DNA from: Tepidibacter hydrothermalis
GTDB lineage: Bacteria; Bacillota; Clostridia; Peptostreptococcales; Peptostreptococcaceae
Assembly: GCF_029542625.1 (NCBI RefSeq)
Contig: NZ_CP120733.1
Location: 558,001-622,000 of the forward strand
Reading direction: 5' to 3'
Length of the DNA stretch: 64,000 bases
Below are positions 60,068 through 64,000 of this stretch, piece by piece. The notes beneath the pieces are model-generated. The model was not told the origin of the DNA. It searched no databases and saw only the letters and a program-made list of their open reading frames with translations. The translations under genes and the position numbers were made by a program. Every line of letters begins with the position of its first letter. Position 1 is the first letter of the stretch.

Positions 60068-60841
60068 ATGGAAAGTTTAAGTATGTTAAAGAATGTAAAA
60101 ATTTTGTATGTAGAGGATGAACCTATTACAAGAAATCAGGTTGAGAGATTTTTAAAAAGAAGAGTGGGAAAAGTTATATTAGCTGAGAATGGGAATGATG
60201 GAATAGAAAAATTTAATGAGCAAAAGCCAGATATAATAATAACAGATCTAGTAATGCCAGATATGAGTGGTATTGAAATGATGAAAAAAATTAGAAATAA
60301 TGGCTCGAAATGCCCTTGTATTATAACTTCAGCTTTATCAGATTCAAAAACTATTTTAGATACTGTAGATTTGAAAATAGAAAAATATTTAATAAAACCT
60401 ATAGATATAAACGCTCTATTAAAGAGTTTAAATGATATAGTTATTGAGGAATTAGAAAGTAATAAAAATGTATTAGTACTTGATGATGAAGTTATTTTAA
60501 CTGATGATAAGAAAAATGAGCTGGAACTTGAAATTAGAAATATGTACTCAAAATATCTTAAAAGGGTTACAGGTAAAGGAGCTAAACTTATTCAAGTTCT
60601 TATAAAAGGAAAAGAAATAGAAATACTATTAAAAGATAATTTAACTGTTATTGAAGAAAGTTTATTATCATCTGGTTGTGGATTTACAACTATAGAGACA
60701 GTAAGAAAAAATATATATATGAATACCAAATCTGAAATCGAAAATCAGATATCTACTTTGATAAATCGAAAAATAGTATTAGAAAAAACAGAGATATACC
60801 CAAAAGAAAAATATGAGAGAGTAATATTTAATATTAAATAA
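60068..60841 (+). CDS. Response regulator fused to an MpsC/DUF2294-type domain
   Basis: A 257-residue protein. Receiver at 10-125 with acidic YVEDEP, phospho-acceptor Asp in IIITDLVMPDMSG and Lys in KYLIKPIDI. The rest (about 150-257: KKNELELEIRNMYSKYLKRVTGKGAKLIQVLIKG..EILLKDNLTVIEESLLSSG) matches the PF10057 family, formerly DUF2294 and now named MpsC. It is not a DNA-binding domain. The gene sits 2 bp after the degenerate kinase, so the pair forms one signalling unit of unknown output. Confidence 0.8.
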   Translation: MESLSMLKNVKILYVEDEPITRNQVERFLKRRVGKVILAENGNDGIEKFNEQKPDIIITDLVMPDMSGIEMMKKIRNNGSKCPCIITSALSDSKTILDTVDLKIEKYLIKPIDINALLKSLNDIVIEELESNKNVLVLDDEVILTDDKKNELELEIRNMYSKYLKRVTGKGAKLIQVLIKGKEIEILLKDNLTVIEESLLSSGCGFTTIETVRKNIYMNTKSEIENQISTLINRKIVLEKTEIYPKEKYERVIFNIK

Positions 60842-60872
60842 TGAGATTACAAAAACTTAATTGACTATATTA

Positions 60873-60900
60873 TTGACAAAAAAATACACAATATGATAAT
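60873..60900 (+). promoter_or_regulatory. Promoter of the second chemoreceptor leader
   Basis: TTGACA and GATAAT with 16-base spacing. A leader of roughly 230 bases precedes the ATG at 61141 and contains a terminator. Confidence 0.65.
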
Positions 60901-61052
60901 ATTATTTATACAAAAGCATGTTTATTCTTCGAACTTATAAAGTAAAAGTAGATATATGACATATAAGCTATTTTTAAGAAGAATTGCGTTTAAAAAATAA
61001 AATATATTTCATGGAATAACTATTTAAATCAAATAATAAATTTGCAATTTGG

Positions 61053-61104
61053 ATGGTCCATAACTAGAGACTTACAAAAAGTCTTTAATTATGGACCATT
61101 TTTA
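61053..61104 (+). terminator. Terminator or attenuator in the chemoreceptor leader
   Basis: ATGGTCCATAA pairs with TTATGGACCAT, with an inner AGACTT/AAGTCT stem, then TTTTTATTTT. It lies between the promoter at 60873 and the gene, 37 bases before the ATG. Confidence 0.82.
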
Positions 61105-61140
61105 TTTTGAAAAATATTAATTAGAAAGAAGGTAAGTTTT

Positions 61141-63141
61141 ATGAAGACAAGTATTAGAATGAAATTAATAGCACTTATTTTATCATTAATAATAATACCA
61201 CTTACACTTGTAGGGACTATATCGTATCAAAGAGCTTATGATGGTATGGATAAGCAGTTTAGGAACTCTATGGAAGAATTAAATATACAAATAAAAAGCT
61301 CTATTCAAACTTATTTTAGAGGATATGAACAAAGTATAGGTATGATTAGTGATAATATGAATCTTAAACACAGTTTTAATAATCCCCAAGCTCAAGTTTT
61401 TTTAGTTGATGTATTCAAAAATTATATTGAGAATAATGAAGATGCATCTAGAATATACATAGGAACTACAGATGGAAAAATGATTATATATCCTCAAACA
61501 GATTTGGGAAGTGATTTTGATCCTAGAACAAGAGAATGGTATCAAATGGCAGAACAAAAACAAGCTGTAGTTTGGACAAAACCGTATATAGGTAAAGCTG
61601 ATGGCAAGCTACAAATTACTTGTGCAGCTCCTGTTTATGAAGATGCAGAAAAGAGTAAATTTATTGGAGTAGTAGGAGTAACAATACCTTTGGATGAATT
61701 ATCTAAAAAAATAAGTTCTATAAAAGTAGGTCAAGAAGGATATTCTTGCATTATAGATTTTAATAAACAATATGTTACACATAAAGAAAGCAAATATATA
61801 GGACAAAAAATTACGGTTTCAGAGATAAGTAATGCTATAGATAAAACTGAGAATGGAATCGTAGATTATAAATGGAAAGAAAAAGATGGAAGTACAAGCA
61901 CGAAGTTTTGTGTATACACAAAAATACCTGAAATGAATTGGACTGTACTATCGGCAGTTGAAATTAATGAAATAAAAAAAGAAACTAATCCAATATTCTT
62001 TAATACTATATTGACAACAATAATTTCACTTATAATTGCATGTGTAGTAGGAATTGGTTTTACAAATAGAATTACAAAACCAATACAAACAATAGTAAAA
62101 GATATAGATAAAGTAAAAGATGGAGATTTTACAGTAAAAACAAATGTTAAATCTAATGATGAGATTGGATTACTAGCGGATAATTTCAATGTTATGGTGG
62201 AAAATGTAAAAGCTCTTTTATTAGAGGCAAAACAGGTAAGTGAAGAAGTAACTTATTCTGCAACTAATTTAGCTGCTACATCAGAAGAAACTAGTGCATC
62301 AGCTGAAGAGATAGCAAGAACTGTTGAGGAGATAGCAAATGGTGCTAATAATCAAGCTCATGATGCTGAAAAAGGAGTTAAAATAGCTTGTGACTTAGAT
62401 GTTAAGTTTAATGATCTATCAAATAACAGTCAAAATATGTTCAAAAATGCAAATGAGATAATGGATATTAATACATTAGGGATATCTGCTATAGAAGAAT
62501 TAAAACAAAAAACAAATTTAAATAATAGCTCTATTGATAAAATAGAAAGCGCAGTAAACCAATTGAGTGAAAAATCTAGTTATATAGAAGGAATATTAGG
62601 CACAATAAAATCTATATCAGAGCAGACAAATTTATTAGCTCTTAATGCATCGATTGAGGCAGCTCGTGCTGGAGAAGCAGGAAAGGGATTTGCAGTAGTA
62701 GCAGATGAAATAAGAAAACTTGCAGAAGGTTCAGGCAATGCAAGTAATGAAATAAAAGGAATAGTAGATGCTATTCAAGAAGAAAATAAAAATACAGTTG
62801 ATATTATGAGAGAAGTAAAAGCAGTATCTTTAGATCAGACAAAATCAGTTGAAGATGTTAATAATGCATTTGAAAAAATATCAAGCTCAATAGCTAATAT
62901 ATCAACTAACATAGATGAAGTTAATGAATATATACATAACATAACAAATGATAAAGATTTAATAGTTCATTCTATAGAAAATATATCAGCAGTATCACAA
63001 GAAACAGCAGCAGCATCAGAAGAAGTTACAGCATCCGTGCAACAGCAATCAATGGCAGTTGAAGAAGTAGCTAGAAATGCAGAAAAACTTAATGAACTTT
63101 CTTTGAAACTTAATCATCAAATAGATAAATTTAAAATATAA
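61141..63141 (+). CDS. Methyl-accepting chemotaxis protein, dCache sensor
   Basis: A 666-residue chemoreceptor. Membrane segments at about 8-28 and 283-303 enclose a double-Cache domain ([69 protein letters not shown]-like [18 protein letters not shown]). HAMP follows, then the signalling tip [41 protein letters not shown]. The DxRxREWY element suits amino acid or organic-acid ligands. AGAAGG 7-10 bases before the ATG. Confidence 0.94.
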   Translation: MKTSIRMKLIALILSLIIIPLTLVGTISYQRAYDGMDKQFRNSMEELNIQIKSSIQTYFRGYEQSIGMISDNMNLKHSFNNPQAQVFLVDVFKNYIENNEDASRIYIGTTDGKMIIYPQTDLGSDFDPRTREWYQMAEQKQAVVWTKPYIGKADGKLQITCAAPVYEDAEKSKFIGVVGVTIPLDELSKKISSIKVGQEGYSCIIDFNKQYVTHKESKYIGQKITVSEISNAIDKTENGIVDYKWKEKDGSTSTKFCVYTKIPEMNWTVLSAVEINEIKKETNPIFFNTILTTIISLIIACVVGIGFTNRITKPIQTIVKDIDKVKDGDFTVKTNVKSNDEIGLLADNFNVMVENVKALLLEAKQVSEEVTYSATNLAATSEETSASAEEIARTVEEIANGANNQAHDAEKGVKIACDLDVKFNDLSNNSQNMFKNANEIMDINTLGISAIEELKQKTNLNNSSIDKIESAVNQLSEKSSYIEGILGTIKSISEQTNLLALNASIEAARAGEAGKGFAVVADEIRKLAEGSGNASNEIKGIVDAIQEENKNTVDIMREVKAVSLDQTKSVEDVNNAFEKISSSIANISTNIDEVNEYIHNITNDKDLIVHSIENISAVSQETAAASEEVTASVQQQSMAVEEVARNAEKLNELSLKLNHQIDKFKI

Positions 63142-63166
63142 ATATTTAAGGGTAGGTGAAGGGAGT

Positions 63167-63192
63167 CATCGTATATTTATAAATATACGATG
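63167..63192. other. Perfect palindrome between chemoreceptor and HD-GYP genes
   Basis: CATCGTATATTTA joined to its exact complement TAAATATACGATG (26 bases). A GGGAG site lies directly before it and the HD-GYP ATG 14 bases after it. No T run, so it is not a terminator. Confidence 0.7.
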
Positions 63193-63205
63193 ACCAGTTA
63201 TAAAT

Positions 63206-63754
63206 ATGGGGAATAGAGAAGATAAAATTTTAAATCATGGATATAGAGTTGCTTTATTGGCTAAAGAACTTGGAAAAACTATTGGGTTGTCGGAAAAAGA
63301 AATTGAGCATATTTATATAACGGGATTGAACCATGATATAGGAAAACAATATTTGGATATTAAAATATTGAATAAAAAAGGAGTACTTACAGAACGGGAA
63401 AAAATATATATAAAAATGCATGTTTTATTGTCTACAAGTACAGCTATTGAGAAAAAAATGGATGTATATATAGTAAAGGGGATATCGCATCATCATGAAA
63501 ATTTTGATGGGACAGGATATCCATATAATCTTAAAGGCAATGAAATACCTATACAATCTAGAATACTAAGAATCGTAGATGAATATGATAATCTAATGAT
63601 GGATACATTTTTTGGTAAAGGTTTGAGAAAACAAAAAGCTATAAAAACTATGGATAAAGATATACATAAATTTGACCAAGATATATACTTGGAATTTAAA
63701 AAAATGATTGATAATTATGATATATATTCAAGTGAATTGAAAGCTGTAAATTAA
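63206..63754 (+). CDS. Minimal HD-GYP domain protein
   Basis: A 182-residue stand-alone HD-GYP domain with no receiver or sensor part. Seen: HGYRVALLAKELGKTIGLSEKEI, the HD pair in GLNHDIGK, HHHENFDGTGYP (the GYP signature reads GTGYP) and RIVDEYDNLM. Known of the family: c-di-GMP phosphodiesterases, with some inactive or acting on other nucleotides. The ATG is the first in frame after a stop and has no ribosome site directly upstream; GGGAG lies 41 bases earlier across a palindrome. It probably shares the chemoreceptor message. Confidence 0.85.
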   Translation: MGNREDKILNHGYRVALLAKELGKTIGLSEKEIEHIYITGLNHDIGKQYLDIKILNKKGVLTEREKIYIKMHVLLSTSTAIEKKMDVYIVKGISHHHENFDGTGYPYNLKGNEIPIQSRILRIVDEYDNLMMDTFFGKGLRKQKAIKTMDKDIHKFDQDIYLEFKKMIDNYDIYSSELKAVN

Positions 63755-63803
63755 TATATGTACTAAGGTATTTGAAAAAATATAGAACTTTGTTTTTATA
63801 CAA

Positions 63804-63858
63804 AATAATAAGCCTGAAATTGATGTTTTAAAATTCAATTTAAGGCTTATTATTTTAT
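63804..63858. terminator. Bidirectional terminator between convergent genes
   Basis: AATAATAAGCCT pairs with AGGCTTATTATT, with an inner GAAATTGA/TCAATTT stem, then TTATAT. Confidence 0.78.
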
Positions 63859-63868
63859 ATAGTTTCAT

Positions 63869-64000
63869 TTATGTATTAGGTATGAGTTTTGATTTTTTTA
63901 ATAAAGTATTTCTTATATCAAGGTTATTATCTGCAATTTTATAAAGATCTAATAGACTAGTCATTATATTAGATACTTCTCCTAATATGTTGTCAAAGCA
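63869..64000 (-). CDS. 3' end of an unidentified gene, runs off the window
   Basis: The last 43 codons of a minus-strand frame, open to the window edge and ending at TAA 63869. The translation reads FDNILGEVSNIMTSLLDLYKIADNNLDIRNTLLKKSKLIPNT at its end, a helical, amphipathic tail. The terminator 10 bases beyond the stop supports a real gene. Too little is present to name a family. Confidence 0.55.
   Translation of the reverse strand, partial: CFDNILGEVSNIMTSLLDLYKIADNNLDIRNTLLKKSKLIPNT

Noticed and set aside
60905-61050. c-di-GMP riboswitch ahead of the chemoreceptor
   Set aside because: None of the conserved class I or II blocks is present; only an unclassified leader with a terminator can be supported.

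Overview
The window is strongly AT-rich, with dense AGGAGG-type ribosome binding sites, intrinsic terminators, TTG/GTG starts, a Spo0E-type protein, a GerAB-type germination permease, a SleB-type hydrolase and no outer-membrane genes. This points to an anaerobic, spore-forming, motile Clostridia species. B12-dependent glycerol fermentation, a pyridine-nucleotide-independent type thioredoxin reductase and a split FeoB fit a Peptostreptococcaceae-like host. The family placement is inferred from gene content, not from a marker gene.

Layout. (1) 1-8.3 kb: end of a B12-dependent glycerol/diol dehydratase operon (medium and small subunits, two-subunit reactivase, a GlcG/HbpS protein, 1,3-propanediol dehydrogenase), then a glycerol facilitator and a PocR-domain histidine kinase with an AraC-type response regulator that probably controls it. 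(2) 8.3-12.6 kb, minus strand: a preQ1-riboswitch operon with queD, queE, folE and queC, preceded by a dehydratase-like Fe-S protein (broken by a one-base frameshift) and its BadF-type activase. This is the most intriguing unit of the window. (3) 12.9-16.7 kb: MarR regulator, AhpD-like protein, lipoyl-domain dihydrolipoamide dehydrogenase and lipoate ligase, plausibly a lipoate-based redox defence. (4) 16.7-19.6 kb: a chemoreceptor and a small unknown gene. (5) 19.8-24.6 kb: FMN riboswitch, ribD-ribE-ribBA-ribH and a HAD phosphatase that may supply the missing riboflavin step. (6) 25.0-26.5 kb: an IS3-family element that split a perfect terminator hairpin. (7) 26.5-37.6 kb: an ABC exporter, an orphan GerAB permease, a membrane-anchored peptide-binding protein with its own two-component system and an OPT peptide transporter, and a PqqD-like pair. 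(8) 37.9-44.8 kb: DNA glycosylase, Spo0E-MEDS fusion, thioredoxin with an FFTR-like reductase, a Zn/Mn-type ABC uptake system behind a Fur-like box, and a CPBP protease. (9) 44.8-56 kb: LnrLMN-like ABC exporter, DegV, M29 aminopeptidase, SleB hydrolase, TauE exporter, an unknown protein and an NhaC-type antiporter. (10) 55.7-64 kb: DtxR-type regulator with feoA and a split feoB, then a signalling group (degenerate kinase, receiver-MpsC fusion, chemoreceptor, HD-GYP).

Three families of dispersed, structured intergenic repeats (called A, B and C here) recur at least fifteen times. Each can fold into long hairpins, and in families B and C the copies differ by paired changes that keep the stem. 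They sit between genes, never inside them, in both orientations. I do not recognise them as a named family.
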